A stretch of 64,000 nt of DNA from CAZFVY01 sp964522665 (GTDB lineage Bacteria; Verrucomicrobiota; Verrucomicrobiia; Limisphaerales; CAZFVY01), in the NCBI GenBank assembly GCA_964522665.1, contig CAZFVY010000001.1, forward strand, positions 1 to 64,000, in the 5' to 3' direction. Both the position numbers and the translations under genes were made by a program. Below, piece after piece: positions 1 through 9,805 of this stretch (its first letter is position 1; every line of letters starts with the position of its first letter). Below the pieces are notes generated by a model. That model did not search any database. It saw only the letters and a list, made by a program, of their open reading frames with translations, and had not been told where the DNA came from.

Positions 1-89
1 AAAAGCGACGGCGAGCAAGCCCTGGATTCAGTCATTTTTCAGGCATTTAATTGTTCGCTTATTTCCGCAAAAAGAGTTAGCCGTGTCCA

Positions 90-1493
90 ATGGCGCACCC
101 TGATTCATCGGCGAAAATCCTGGTGGCGGATGACGACGCCGGACTGGCGCGGCTGATCGACCGGGCGTTACAAACCGAGGGCTTCCGCACCGCGACCGTC
201 AGTTCGGGACAGGACGCGATCGCCTGGCTGGCCGCCCAACGGGCCGACCTGCTGCTGTTGGACCTCCGATTGCGTGACTTGACCGGCAAAGAGGTGATCG
301 ACCGCCTGGCGGCGGCTGGGACGTCGCTTCCGTACATCATCATCACCGGGCAGGGCAACGAACGCGTCGCCGTCGAAATGATGAAACACGGCGCGCTCGA
401 CTATTTGGTCAAGGACCTGGATTTCATCGATTTCGTCGGCCCGGTCGTCAAGAGCGCGCTGAGCCAGCTCGAGAAGGAGCGCCGTCTCACCTTCGCCGAA
501 GAACGGGCCAGTTTGGCGCTCACGGTCATCGAGGAATCCCATAGTTCCGTGCTCATCACGACGACCGCCGAGCCGGACCCGGAGATCGTTTTCGTCAATC
601 CCGCGTTCGTGGCGCTTACGGGCGTCTTCGCGTCGGAAATCGTTGGCCGCCCGCTGAGCGCGCTGGAGGAACGGACCGGGCCGTGGGGCGAGCTCCGGCG
701 CGCGCTACGCGCGAAAACGACGTTCGCCGGCGAGGTTACGTTGCGCGCCCAGGGCGGAGAGGTGCGGGTGACGGATTGCCATATTTCATCCGTGATCGGT
801 CAGTCCGGCCAGTACAAGCATTGGATCGTGACCCAGCGGGACGTTACCCGGAATAAGCAACTCGAGGCCGACATCCTGGAAGTGAGCGACGCCGAACGCC
901 GGCGGATCGGCCGCGACCTCCACGACGGCCTGGGCCAGCATCTGACCGCGTTGGAATTGCTGAGCCAAACGCTGGTCGGCAAACTCGCGGCCGCCGCTCC
1001 CAGCCTGGTGGCCCCGGCCCAATACCTGACCCGGCAGATTCGCGAGACGATTGTTCAGACGCGTTTGCTCTCCCACAACCTCTCGCCGGTGCCGGTCGCG
1101 CCGGACGGGCTGATGCTCGCCCTGGCCGAATTGGCCGCCGGCACCGAAGCGATGACCGGCGTGAAGTGCCGGTTCATCTGCGCGACTCCCGTCCTCGTCA
1201 CCGACGCCAGCGTAGCCGATCACGTTTATCGCATCGCCCAGGAGGCCGTGCATAACGCCCTGAAACATAGCGGCGCCCGCGCGCTTGAGATTCTCCTGGA
1301 AGACCAGGGCGAGCGCGCGCGTCTCCTCGTCGAGGACGACGGGAGGGGGCTCACCACCGAGGCGCAGGAAGGTTCCGGCCTGGGTATGCGAACGATGCGT
1401 TACCGCGCCCGCCTCATCCTGGCCGAGCTTACCATCGAGTCAACCGCCAGCCGCGGGACGCGCGTCGTCTGTGTTTTTCGAAAGGAAAAATGA
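90..1493 (+). CDS. Hybrid sensor histidine kinase (receiver-PAS-HisKA_3-HATPase)
   Basis: A 467-aa cytoplasmic kinase with no membrane segment. Residues 8-122 form a receiver domain with the acidic pocket at D14-D16 and a phosphoacceptor at D58. Residues about 135-255 look like a PAS domain. HisKA_3 follows with the phosphorylatable histidine H278 in RDLHDGLGQHL. The C-terminal HATPase domain has an N-box (QEAVHNALKHS) and a DDGRGL G1 box. HisKA_3 kinases pair with NarL/FixJ regulators, and the next gene is one, overlapping by four bases (ATGA), so the two are translationally coupled. The N-terminal receiver suggests the kinase takes input from another phosphorelay rather than a membrane signal. 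The 89 bases upstream are AT-rich but I see no clear promoter. The signal is unknown. Confidence 0.93.
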   Translation: MAHPDSSAKILVADDDAGLARLIDRALQTEGFRTATVSSGQDAIAWLAAQRADLLLLDLRLRDLTGKEVIDRLAAAGTSLPYIIITGQGNERVAVEMMKHGALDYLVKDLDFIDFVGPVVKSALSQLEKERRLTFAEERASLALTVIEESHSSVLITTTAEPDPEIVFVNPAFVALTGVFASEIVGRPLSALEERTGPWGELRRALRAKTTFAGEVTLRAQGGEVRVTDCHISSVIGQSGQYKHWIVTQRDVTRNKQLEADILEVSDAERRRIGRDLHDGLGQHLTALELLSQTLVGKLAAAAPSLVAPAQYLTRQIRETIVQTRLLSHNLSPVPVAPDGLMLALAELAAGTEAMTGVKCRFICATPVLVTDASVADHVYRIAQEAVHNALKHSGARALEILLEDQGERARLLVEDDGRGLTTEAQEGSGLGMRTMRYRARLILAELTIESTASRGTRVVCVFRKEK

Positions 1494-2239
1494 AACCCTC
1501 GCCCCCCGCCGCCCAACGTTCACGCCGCCCGATCCTCCTGGTGGACGACCACCCGATGACCCGATTCGGCCTCGCGACCCTGATCGACGCCGAGCCGGAT
1601 TTGAGAATCCACGGTCAGGCCGCCACGGCCGAGGAGGCCCTCACCGCGCTGGCGCGCTCGCTGCCCGACCTCGTGATCACTGACCTGAACATGCCGGGCC
1701 GCGGCGGACTGGAACTGATCAAGGATTTGAAAGCGCTCTACCCGACTTTGCCGACGCTGGTGATCTCGATGCAGGATGAACTGCTCCACGCCGAGCGGGC
1801 CTTGCGCGCCGGCGCGCGCGGTTATCTCATGAAGGAAGCCGGCGGGGAAAAGATTCTGGAAGCCATCCGGGCCGTGCTCGCCGGCCAGATCTACGTCAGC
1901 CAAAACATGTCCGCGCGGATCCTCGACATTTTCTCGAACCAATCCGCCCGCCACGCGAATTCGCCGATCCAGAAACTGACCGACCGGGAGTTCGAGGTGT
2001 TCCAACTCATCGGGCAAGGCCAATCCACCCGGGAAATCGCCCGCCGTTTGAATCTCAGTTCCAAGACCGTCGATGTCCACCGGGGCCATATCAAGGAAAA
2101 GCTGCAGTTGACGGACGCTACCGCCCTGGTGCGCCAGGCCGTGCGCTGGGTGGAAGCCAGCGGCGCCCCCGAGGCGGCGGCGCCCACTCTCTCGGCGCCA
2201 CGAATCGCCCGTCCACGGCGCTCGCCGGACCCAACGTAG
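1490..2239 (+). CDS. NarL/FixJ-family response regulator
   Basis: A 249-aa two-domain DNA-binding response regulator, the likely partner of the preceding kinase. The receiver (residues 14-130) has D19/D20, the phosphoacceptor D65 in ITDLNMPG and the conserved lysine in YLMKEA. The LuxR-type helix-turn-helix occupies about residues 162-222 (KLTDREFEVFQLIGQG...STREIARRLNLSSKTVDVHR). A short Ala/Pro-rich tail follows. The start ATG overlaps the kinase stop by four bases. Its position at the head of a run of Hsp20, Usp and metal-ATPase genes makes it a candidate controller of that island, as DosR is in mycobacteria, but no binding-site repeat was confirmed. Confidence 0.93.
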   Translation: MKPSPPAAQRSRRPILLVDDHPMTRFGLATLIDAEPDLRIHGQAATAEEALTALARSLPDLVITDLNMPGRGGLELIKDLKALYPTLPTLVISMQDELLHAERALRAGARGYLMKEAGGEKILEAIRAVLAGQIYVSQNMSARILDIFSNQSARHANSPIQKLTDREFEVFQLIGQGQSTREIARRLNLSSKTVDVHRGHIKEKLQLTDATALVRQAVRWVEASGAPEAAAPTLSAPRIARPRRSPDPT

Positions 2240-2286
2240 GGAAATGCCCTATTCACGATCAGCCAGGCCTCCAATATCGTTTCAAC

Positions 2287-2874
2287 GTGAAAGCTGTTAC
2301 CGTGCCGCGCATGATTCCTGATCTGTCGCTCGAATCTTCCTCAAGCGCCTTTGCCGGTGGGCCGCCCAGCCAGTTGAACGCCGTCATCGCCTACGACAGC
2401 GCCGACGCCGCGCGCCGCGCGCTCGGCCTCGTGGAACGCCTGGCCCGCACCGTTGAAGGCGCCCGTTTGGACCGTCGCCTCTGGCGCTTCGACGTCCTCG
2501 CCCTGCCGGCCGCCCGCGAGGACGCCCTTCGCGACGCTTGCGGCGCCGATTTGGTCGTGGTCAGCGCCGATCGCCGGGACGAGCTGCCGACGCCGCTGAG
2601 GGCGTGGCTCGACGAGTGGACTTCGCGACGCTCACCCGGCGACGCGGCGCTCATCGCGCTCTTGCGCTCCGATCGCTCCGCCTCGCGCTCCCGCGCGGCG
2701 GCGTCGCTCGCCACCGCCGCCGCCCGCGCCGGCATCGATTTCTTTTGCCATGAATCCAGCCGGCCCGCGCCGCGCCGCGGCGGCTCGATTTGGGAATCCG
2801 CGGCCGCGGCCGCCCGCTCCCGTGGCCTTACCCCTTTGCCGCCCGAAGGCCCCAGCCGGCGTAACCCCGATTAG
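2287..2874 (+). CDS. Hypothetical protein, Ala/Arg-rich
   Basis: A 195-aa protein that I do not recognise. Residues 32-150 look like a globular alpha/beta fold (AVIAYDS, DLVVVSADRRDELP, DAALIALL), while the ends are low-complexity and rich in Ala, Arg, Ser and Pro. It lies between a NarL regulator and a receiver-only protein, four bases before the latter, so it probably belongs to the same transcript. Codon usage (strong G/C third positions) is consistent with coding. The ATG at 2287 or the one at codon 9 could be the start. A link to signalling is inferred from context only. Confidence 0.6.
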   Translation: MKAVTVPRMIPDLSLESSSSAFAGGPPSQLNAVIAYDSADAARRALGLVERLARTVEGARLDRRLWRFDVLALPAAREDALRDACGADLVVVSADRRDELPTPLRAWLDEWTSRRSPGDAALIALLRSDRSASRSRAAASLATAAARAGIDFFCHESSRPAPRRGGSIWESAAAAARSRGLTPLPPEGPSRRNPD

Positions 2875-2877
2875 CCC

Positions 2878-3366
2878 ATGAACACTGCTTTCTTTTTGCG
2901 TCTGAGCGCGCCCGTGGCCGCCTGCCTGCCCGGCGCCAGACGAATTCTATATGCCGATGACGAGCCGATGCTCCGCCGCGTCGCCGCCCTGGTGTTGCGC
3001 CGCGCCGGCTATTTCGTCGCCGAAGCGGCGGATGGCGACGAGGCCTGGTCGCGCCTCGGGACGGAAATGTTCGATCTCCTGATCACGGACCAGCGGATGC
3101 CCGGTTTGACCGGCTTGGAACTGGTCCGCAAGGCGCGCTCGCGCGGCTGCGCGGTGCCCGCCATTCTGGCCTCGGGCGTGATCGACGAAGAACTCCGGGC
3201 TCACTTTAAAGAGCTCAGCCAGTCTGCGTTGCTCGTCAAACCTTTTACGCCGGAACACCTCCTCGACGCGGTCGAAGAAGCGCTAAAAACCAATCCGCGC
3301 GCCGCGGTTTCGCCGGACGCCACCACCCTTTCGTTTGTCAGCGCCGTCGCTCCCGCCACGATCTAG
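2878..3366 (+). CDS. Receiver-domain-only response regulator
   Basis: A 162-aa protein consisting of one CheY-like receiver after a roughly 20-residue leader. It has D27/D28 of the acidic pocket, the phosphoacceptor D71 in ITDQRMPGLTG, a threonine/serine switch position replaced by ASG, and the conserved lysine K121 in LLVKPF. There is no output domain, so it acts through protein contacts or as a phosphate carrier. The hybrid kinase about 1.4 kb upstream has its own receiver, so this could be part of a multi-step relay. It starts four bases after the previous stop. Confidence 0.88.
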   Translation: MNTAFFLRLSAPVAACLPGARRILYADDEPMLRRVAALVLRRAGYFVAEAADGDEAWSRLGTEMFDLLITDQRMPGLTGLELVRKARSRGCAVPAILASGVIDEELRAHFKELSQSALLVKPFTPEHLLDAVEEALKTNPRAAVSPDATTLSFVSAVAPATI

Positions 3367-3488
3367 TGGAGTGTCTCCGTCCCTTGGTCCGGGCACGCCA
3401 CCGGCTCGCCGGTTCACGCTTGATAACCGGTCGGATCCGGTCGCCGTATTTCAACGCGCGGCGACCGGCGCGTAACCGACCTGGCCAC

Positions 3489-3941
3489 TCAAGCGACCTT
3501 GACGTCAACCGTCTTTGGTTGCGCCTTTTCGGTCTTCGGCAGGCGAACCTGCAGCACGCCATCCTTGAATTCCGCCGTTACCTTCGCGCTGTCCGCCCCG
3601 TCCGGCAGCGTGAAGCTGCGCAGGAAAGAGCCGTAGGAGCGCTCGATGCGGTGAAACTTCTTGTCCTTTTCCTCCTTCTCGAACTTGCGTTCGCCGCTGA
3701 TGGCCAGGACGCCGCCCTCCACCGTCACCTTCACGTCCTCCTTCTTGACCGCCGGCAGGTCGGCTTTCACGACCCATTCCTGGGCGTCTTCACTGATGTC
3801 CACGGTCGGCGACCATTCCGCCACCGTCATTGCTTCCTTGCCGCCCGGGGCGGGAAGCGCTTCGCCGTTGAACCATTTGGTCAGGCGATTCTGCAATTCC
3901 TCCATTTCCTTGCGAGGATCCCATCGCGTTAGCATGCTCAT
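3489..3941 (-). CDS. Hsp20/alpha-crystallin small heat-shock protein
   Basis: A 150-aa small heat-shock protein, a cytosolic ATP-independent holdase for unfolding proteins. The alpha-crystallin domain spans about residues 43-142, with the signature GVLQVRLPK near the end. The N-terminus (MSMLTRWDPRKEMEELQNRL) is typical of bacterial class A proteins. A Shine-Dalgarno-like AAAGG lies six bases before the ATG. It is transcribed divergently from the Usp genes and convergently with the response-regulator group. I see no CIRCE or ROSE-like element upstream. Confidence 0.95.
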   Translation of the reverse strand: MSMLTRWDPRKEMEELQNRLTKWFNGEALPAPGGKEAMTVAEWSPTVDISEDAQEWVVKADLPAVKKEDVKVTVEGGVLAISGERKFEKEEKDKKFHRIERSYGSFLRSFTLPDGADSAKVTAEFKDGVLQVRLPKTEKAQPKTVDVKVA

Positions 3942-4349
3942 AATAAACCTTTCCAGGCGGAACGTTCACGGGCGGCGCGCATCCAACTCCGCCTCGATTG
4001 CCCGCGCCGCGGAGGCGAACCGCCCACCCGGTTCCTCACCGGTCACACGATCCGCGCTGGTTGCGCTTCGTCCGTCAACAATCATCCCTGCGCGCAACCT
4101 CTTCGACGCCCAACCCGTCCACCGGTGGGCGTCCCAATATCAATCTAGCGCGAGTTCGCTAATTCCACTGCTCCGCAATTGGCAAAAACGTGCTATCTTT
4201 TGACGGGCTGGACCGATCGAGTCGCGGGCCCTGGTGGGGCGGGCGAGCACGCTCTGAAGCAATGTTGCCGACGACGACGCAAGAAACGGCCAATCAATGC
4301 CAAGCTCGGTGGAGCGAATCGGCGCGCCGCCGCCTACGCTGGCTTCGTC
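3942..4349. other. Gene-free divergent spacer between hsp20 and usp
   Basis: About 400 bases without a convincing gene; codon 58 of the open frame is the better start for the downstream usp. It holds a perfect 10-bp palindrome CCACCGGTGG at 4119-4128. It also has an extended -10-like TGCTATCTT at 4191-4199, reading toward usp, with no good -35. Divergent stress promoters are expected here, but none can be fixed with confidence. Confidence 0.4.
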
Positions 4350-4904
4350 ATGAATACCAAGGCATCTTCGCCGCGGACCGAACCTCGGCCCGTCGCTGAG
4401 CCGGCCACGACGGCGGCCACGATTCTGGGTGGCCAGGTTCGCGAGATCCTCGCCCCGACTGACTTTTCGGAGGCTTCCCGCGCCGCCGTGCGTTACGCGG
4501 CGCAATTCGCCCGGCGCTGCGGCGCCGCGTTGACGTTAATGAGCGTCGCGGATTTCTACCTGGCGGACGGCCTTGATCTTCGCCTGGATTACGCCCGCCT
4601 GGCGGACGAAATCAAAATCCAGACTGGCAAACGCCTTTTGCATTGGGTTGATGAACTTGGCGGCGCCGCCCTCAAGGTCGATACCGTCGTGCGCGTGGGA
4701 CGCCCCTGGAAGGAAATCACCGAAACCGCCCGGCAGCGAAATACCGATTTGATCATCCTCGGCACCCAAGGCCACACCGGCTTGAAGCATGCGCTGTTTG
4801 GCAGCACGGCCGAGCGCGTGGTGCGGCACGCGCCGTGCCCCGTCCTGGTCGTGCGTTCCACCGAGGCAGTTCCGCTTAAACCCATCGGAAACCCTCAACC
4901 CTGA
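4350..4904 (+). CDS. Universal stress protein (UspA family)
   Basis: A 184-aa single-domain Usp. The fold starts at REILAPTDFSEASRAA. The ATP-binding motif G-2X-G-9X-G(S/T) is intact: G138, G141 and G151-S-T, followed by AERVVRHAPCPVLVVRS. This is the ATP-binding subtype, as in MJ0577 and Rv2623. The ATG at 4350 is chosen because upstream in-frame codons give Arg/Gly-rich sequence unlike any Usp. The second usp begins six bases after its stop. Its role is inferred to be persistence under starvation or low oxygen. Confidence 0.93.
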   Translation: MNTKASSPRTEPRPVAEPATTAATILGGQVREILAPTDFSEASRAAVRYAAQFARRCGAALTLMSVADFYLADGLDLRLDYARLADEIKIQTGKRLLHWVDELGGAALKVDTVVRVGRPWKEITETARQRNTDLIILGTQGHTGLKHALFGSTAERVVRHAPCPVLVVRSTEAVPLKPIGNPQP

Positions 4905-4910
4905 TCGTTT

Positions 4911-5441
4911 ATGAAAATCAAACCTACTAATGAAGCCGGCGGCGTCATCGTCGAGTTAGGCCCCACGGAGACCCAAATGCCGGAAGGCACGGCTTTCCGC
5001 CTTAAAAAGATCCTCGTCCCCGTGGATTTTTCGGCCTGCTCCAACAAAGCGTTGCAATACGCGCAGCCGTTCGCCAAACAATTCGGGGCCGACCTCATCC
5101 TCCTCTACGTCGTCGAGCCCTATCTGCCGGTGCCTGAGATGACCACCGTGGACTGGGACCTGATCGCCAGCCGGATGCGTGAAGGGGGCGAGGCGGAATT
5201 GGCGAAGATCAAAGCCACCGTGCCCCCGGAAATCAGCGCGACCACCGAACTGCGCGTCGGCACGCCGGCCGTGGAAGTCGTCCGCGCCGCGAAAGACTTG
5301 GACGCCGACCTGATCATCATCTCGACGCACGGCCGAACCGGGCTGGCCCACGTGTTTCTCGGCAGCACGGCTGAGCGAATCGTCCGCCACGCCTCCTGCC
5401 CCGTGCTGGTCGTCCGGGAGCGCGAGCACGAGTTCGTCTAG
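4911..5441 (+). CDS. Universal stress protein (UspA family)
   Basis: A 176-aa Usp with a roughly 35-residue N-terminal extension before the conserved KKILVPVDFSACSNKALQYA strand-helix. The nucleotide loop STHGRTGLAHVFLGST (G141 to G151) matches the ATP-binding subtype. It sits six bases downstream of the first usp and is surely co-transcribed. The two copies differ clearly outside the core, so they are diverged paralogues and not a recent duplication. Confidence 0.94.
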   Translation: MKIKPTNEAGGVIVELGPTETQMPEGTAFRLKKILVPVDFSACSNKALQYAQPFAKQFGADLILLYVVEPYLPVPEMTTVDWDLIASRMREGGEAELAKIKATVPPEISATTELRVGTPAVEVVRAAKDLDADLIIISTHGRTGLAHVFLGSTAERIVRHASCPVLVVREREHEFV

Positions 5442-5572
5442 CGCCGGGGCGGCGGTCATGGGTCAGTCTAAGAATCACCGGGATCGAAGATCTCTCACGG
5501 CCGCGTCTGCGCCACCCATTGAAGGGGCGGGCTAACCTTGATGGCCCACTCCACCAGTGATACTCTTCCGTA

Positions 5573-6121
<549 letters not shown>

Positions 6122-6219
6122 CCATTGGTTGCTGCAGCTAACGACGGACAGCCACAACCCAAACCGACCCACTACCGACTCGGCGCGTCCGCTATGGCCG
6201 CCACCCCTGCCCCAACCCC

Positions 6220-8517
6220 ATGAGCGCTAAAGTCGAGCCTCGCCTAAGTTCCGACCGCTGCCTGGTACGCGCGGTCAGCGAAGCGATGCAGGAAGAACCC
6301 GCCCTGGAGGCCGTCAAAATCGACACGGGGCAACAGTTGGTCTCGGTCGCCACCCTCGGCCGCTCCGTGGCGGCCGACTTGGAGTCACGACTCTCCGAGC
6401 GCATCGCCGAGATTCAACGCGGCGCCGGTAGCGCGCCGTGCGCCTTGCTCGACGGCTCGGCGGACTGCGCGGCCTGCCCGGCCGCCCTGCAAGGCGACGC
6501 GCGCCGCCGTCTGGCGATCCAACGGGAGGGAGCCGCCACCACCATCTCACGGGTTACCTGCGTCACCGCGCCGAAATTCTGGCGCTGGCGTCATTTTCCG
6601 CTGCCCCGCTTCGTGCCGCGCGAGCCGTTGTTGCCGGATGAAGAGGACCACGAGCAAGAGTGGAAACAACAATTGGTCGCGGCCGGACTCTGCGGCGCGT
6701 TCGGCTTGGCCGCCTGGTTTGCCCGCGGGCATCCGGCGGGTCTCGCCTTTTCCGCCGCCGCCTACCTGACGGGGGGCTGGTTTGCGGCGCAGACGGTTTG
6801 GGAGCGGCTGCGCGAAGGGGCTCTCGACGTCCACTTTCTCATGCTGGCGGTCGCGGCGGGCAGCGCCAGCGTCGGAGCCTGGGCCGAAGGCGCGGCGCTG
6901 CTTTTCCTGTTCTCCACCTCGGGAGCCCTGGAACACTATGCCATGGGCCGCACCCATCGCGAGATTCGCGCGTTGTTCCGGACGGCGCCCAAGCAGGCCA
7001 CGCTCCTGGACGAGCGCGGCCAGGAGCAGCTCTTGCCCGTTGAACAACTTCAGCCCGGCATGCGCCTGCTCGTGAGGCCGGGCGAACAGTTCCCGGTGGA
7101 CGTGGAGCTTATCCGCGGGTCAACCGCCGCCGATGAATCCAACCTCACGGGCGAGTCAGCCCCGGTGGAAAAAACGATCGGCGACCCCGCGCTCGCCGGC
7201 TCCCTCAACCTCTGGGGCGTGGTCGAGGCGGTCGTCCTGCGGGCCGCGAGCCAGAGCGCGTTGCAGAAGATTATACAATTAATCCGCGAGGCGCAACGCC
7301 TCAAGGCGCCTTCGCAGCGCTTCACCGATCGCTTCGGCACGCGCTACACCTACGCCATCCTGAGTTTGACCTTGGTGATGTTTTTCGTCTGGTGGCTCGG
7401 TTTCGGGTTGGCGCCCTTCGTCTCCGTCGGCGACGCGCGGAGCGCCTTCTACCGCTCGATGATCCTCCTGGTCGTCGCGTCGCCCTGCGCGCTCGTTCTC
7501 TCGATCCCCTCGGCGATCCTCGCGGCCATCGCCTGGGCCGCCCGCCACGGAATCTTATTTCGCGGCGGCGCCGCGGTCGAAAAACTGGCCGAGGTCACCG
7601 TCGTCGCCATGGACAAAACCGGGACGCTGACGACCGGCGAATTGCAGGTCGAGACCGTGGAGAGTTTCCCGCCCGGCCGCGAGGCCGACGTCGCGCGGCT
7701 CGCATTCTCGCTCGAACGTCTTTCGAACCACCCGCTCGCCCGCGCCGTGACTCGTTACGGCAAACAACGCCAATTGGCGGCGCTCACGTTGGACCAGTTC
7801 GAATCGGTCACCGGCCTCGGCTTGCGGGCGCGCCAGAACGGTCGCGCGGTCTTTCTGGGGCGGCGCGAATGGTTGGCGGAGGTCGCGGACCTGCGCGCCG
7901 CCGCGCCCGACGCCGAACCGGGTCGCTCCGAAGTGTGGGTCGCGGGTGACGGCGTGGTCGGGCGACTCGTGCTGCGTGATGAAATCCGGCCCGAGGCGGC
8001 CGGCTTGATCGCGCGACTGCGCGAACTAGGACTTCATCCGCTCGTGCTGACCGGGGACCGGCGCGCCGCGGCGGCGCGGCTGCAGGAGGCGCTCGGCATT
8101 GAAGACGTTCGCGCCGAGCTTAAGCCGGAGCAGAAAGTCGCGGTCATCGCCTCCTTCAAGGCAACTAACCGCAAGGTCGCGATGATCGGCGACGGCGTCA
8201 ACGACGCCCCAAGCCTGGCCGCCGCGCACGTCGGGGTGGCGATGGGAGCCCGCGGATCCGACGCCGCGCTGGAACAGGCCGAGGTCGTCCTGATGCACGA
8301 CCGCCTCGAGAATTTTATCGCCGCCTACCAACTCAGCCGCCGCGCCCGGCGGATCATCAAGCAAAACCTTTTCATCTCGCTCGGAACCGTCGTGGCCTTG
8401 GTCACGCTCGCCCTGCTCGGCCTGATCCCGCTGACGCTGGGCGTCACCGGGCATGAGGGCAGCACCGTGGTCGTCGTGCTGAATAGCCTGCGCTTACTGC
8501 GCGCGAGCCGTTCGTGA
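6220..8517 (+). CDS. P1B-type heavy-metal ATPase (P1B-4-like)
   Basis: A 765-aa inner-membrane ATPase that exports a transition metal. It has the actuator TGES loop, the transmembrane SPC (C423), the phosphorylated DKTGTLT (D465), the SNHPLA motif of P1B pumps and the GDGVNDAP hinge. The last transmembrane segment carries HEGST (H745). SPC plus HEGG[G/S]T-like is the signature of P1B-4 pumps (CoaT/CtpD/CzcP; Co, Zn, Ni or Fe). The N-terminus has no classical CXXC metal-binding domain, but a small Cys cluster (CAAC and nearby Cys, about residues 75-90) could bind metal. Its position within a stress island parallels CtpF/CtpD in mycobacterial regulons. Substrate remains inferred. Confidence 0.93.
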   Translation: MSAKVEPRLSSDRCLVRAVSEAMQEEPALEAVKIDTGQQLVSVATLGRSVAADLESRLSERIAEIQRGAGSAPCALLDGSADCAACPAALQGDARRRLAIQREGAATTISRVTCVTAPKFWRWRHFPLPRFVPREPLLPDEEDHEQEWKQQLVAAGLCGAFGLAAWFARGHPAGLAFSAAAYLTGGWFAAQTVWERLREGALDVHFLMLAVAAGSASVGAWAEGAALLFLFSTSGALEHYAMGRTHREIRALFRTAPKQATLLDERGQEQLLPVEQLQPGMRLLVRPGEQFPVDVELIRGSTAADESNLTGESAPVEKTIGDPALAGSLNLWGVVEAVVLRAASQSALQKIIQLIREAQRLKAPSQRFTDRFGTRYTYAILSLTLVMFFVWWLGFGLAPFVSVGDARSAFYRSMILLVVASPCALVLSIPSAILAAIAWAARHGILFRGGAAVEKLAEVTVVAMDKTGTLTTGELQVETVESFPPGREADVARLAFSLERLSNHPLARAVTRYGKQRQLAALTLDQFESVTGLGLRARQNGRAVFLGRREWLAEVADLRAAAPDAEPGRSEVWVAGDGVVGRLVLRDEIRPEAAGLIARLRELGLHPLVLTGDRRAAAARLQEALGIEDVRAELKPEQKVAVIASFKATNRKVAMIGDGVNDAPSLAAAHVGVAMGARGSDAALEQAEVVLMHDRLENFIAAYQLSRRARRIIKQNLFISLGTVVALVTLALLGLIPLTLGVTGHEGSTVVVVLNSLRLLRASRS

Positions 8518-8632
8518 TCGACGCTCACCGCGTCCCCCGCCGATTGGCGCCAAGAGATGGCCAGTTATCAGCAACCGGCGGATGGCTTCGCCGCGGCCGC
8601 GGCGCGACATTAAATCAACCTATCAACCCAAT

Positions 8633-9217
8633 ATGGCCTCTAAACCGAAACCCAGTCGCCGACGGTCCCGCGCGCGGTCCAAGCCCGGCGACCCATACCG
8701 GCTGCATTCGATCCTCGTGCCGACTGATCTCTCGGAACTCTCCGGGCGGGCCTTGCCCTACGCGGAGGCGCTCGCGGCGCGCTTCGGCGCGAAGCTGATG
8801 ATACTCTATGTGATTGATCCGGTCGGCTTGCCCGCGGTCGCCAAGGCGCTGCTCGAACCGGAAAAGCTCGCGGACGCCTGCCGCCGGGAGTTGGAGCGCT
8901 TTTTGACCGCCGCCAAGGTGAAACCCGAGCTGGTCGAAGGGACGCTGATCCAGACGGGCGCCGCCGACGAAGAGATCGTCCGGACGGCCCGTGTCTTGAA
9001 ATCCGATTTGATCGTCCTCTCGACGCACGGCCGGACCGGCCTGAAGCACGCGTTGCTCGGCAGCGCCACCGAGAAGGTAACCCGCCACGCGCCCTGCCCG
9101 GTCCTGATCGTGCGCGAGAAGGAACGTGAATTCGTTACTGAGCCGGCCACCGTGGCCGCCCCTCCGCGAACGCGGACCAAACCAAATCAAACCGCGCCTC
9201 GGCGCCCCTCGCCATGA
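8633..9217 (+). CDS. Universal stress protein (UspA family)
   Basis: A 194-aa Usp, the third of the island. After a basic 20-residue leader (Arg/Lys-rich) comes HSILVPTDLSELSGRALPYA. The nucleotide loop STHGRTGLKHALLGSATE (G133 to G143) shows the ATP-binding pattern. The ATG at 8633 is preferred because the longer frame from 8582 adds 17 low-complexity residues. Its stop overlaps the start of the next gene by four bases (ATGA), coupling it to a periplasmic haem protein. Confidence 0.93.
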   Translation: MASKPKPSRRRSRARSKPGDPYRLHSILVPTDLSELSGRALPYAEALAARFGAKLMILYVIDPVGLPAVAKALLEPEKLADACRRELERFLTAAKVKPELVEGTLIQTGAADEEIVRTARVLKSDLIVLSTHGRTGLKHALLGSATEKVTRHAPCPVLIVREKEREFVTEPATVAAPPRTRTKPNQTAPRRPSP

Positions 9218-9669
9218 AGACTTCTGCTCGCCTCGCGGTCCTGAGCTGTCTGACGATGGTCGGTTTCAGCCTGGCGCTGGCCCAAACTCCGCGGCGCCGC
9301 GCGCCGCGGGAGTTCATGCGCGCGAAACTCGAATTGTCGCAGCAGATTCTGCAGGGACTGGCGCTCGAGGACTACGATCTCATCGCGGCCAAGGCGAAGC
9401 GCCTAAGCGGCCTGAGCCAGGAAGTCGGTTGGCGGGTCTTTGAAAACCCCGATTACGAGCAGCAAAGCGTCCTCTTTCGGCGACACGTGGACGCGCTCGT
9501 CCGGGCCGCGAAGGACAAAAACCTCGACGCCGCGACCCTGGCGTACGTCCGCATGACGATGAGCTGCGTGGACTGCCACAAGCTGGTTCGAGGCAAATTG
9601 GCGGCGCGGGCCGGTCAAGCCAACGGCTCCGCGCTCGCGGCGACGGCGGCGCGGCCCCACAATTTTTGA
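9214..9669 (+). CDS. Secreted cytochrome c'-like haem protein
   Basis: A 151-aa protein with a signal peptide (about residues 1-24, cleaved after SLALA). The mature part is mostly helical and ends with a single haem-attachment motif C118-V-D-C121-H122 near the C-terminus. A C-terminal CXXCH on a four-helix-like protein is the layout of cytochrome c' and related small periplasmic haem proteins. Its function may be gas (NO/CO) binding or electron transfer; neither is proven. Translation is coupled to the preceding usp by ATGA overlap. Confidence 0.82.
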   Translation: MKTSARLAVLSCLTMVGFSLALAQTPRRRAPREFMRAKLELSQQILQGLALEDYDLIAAKAKRLSGLSQEVGWRVFENPDYEQQSVLFRRHVDALVRAAKDKNLDAATLAYVRMTMSCVDCHKLVRGKLAARAGQANGSALAATAARPHNF

Positions 9670-9805
9670 CCAGCATTCACCAAGGATTGGGCGGCGCGTT
9701 CCGACGCTGACGGGTAGTTTGAATCGAAGCAAAACGGTTGCCACCAACGCGCCGGTCATTCGCTTGCTGGCGCAAGCGAGTCCCCAGCGCCATGAGAGGC
9801 GTGTT

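Noticed and set aside
4179..4193. Possible sigma54 promoter TTGGCA...TGC before usp
   Set aside because: The GG-to-GC spacing is one base short of the 10 required, and no enhancer-binding protein is nearby.
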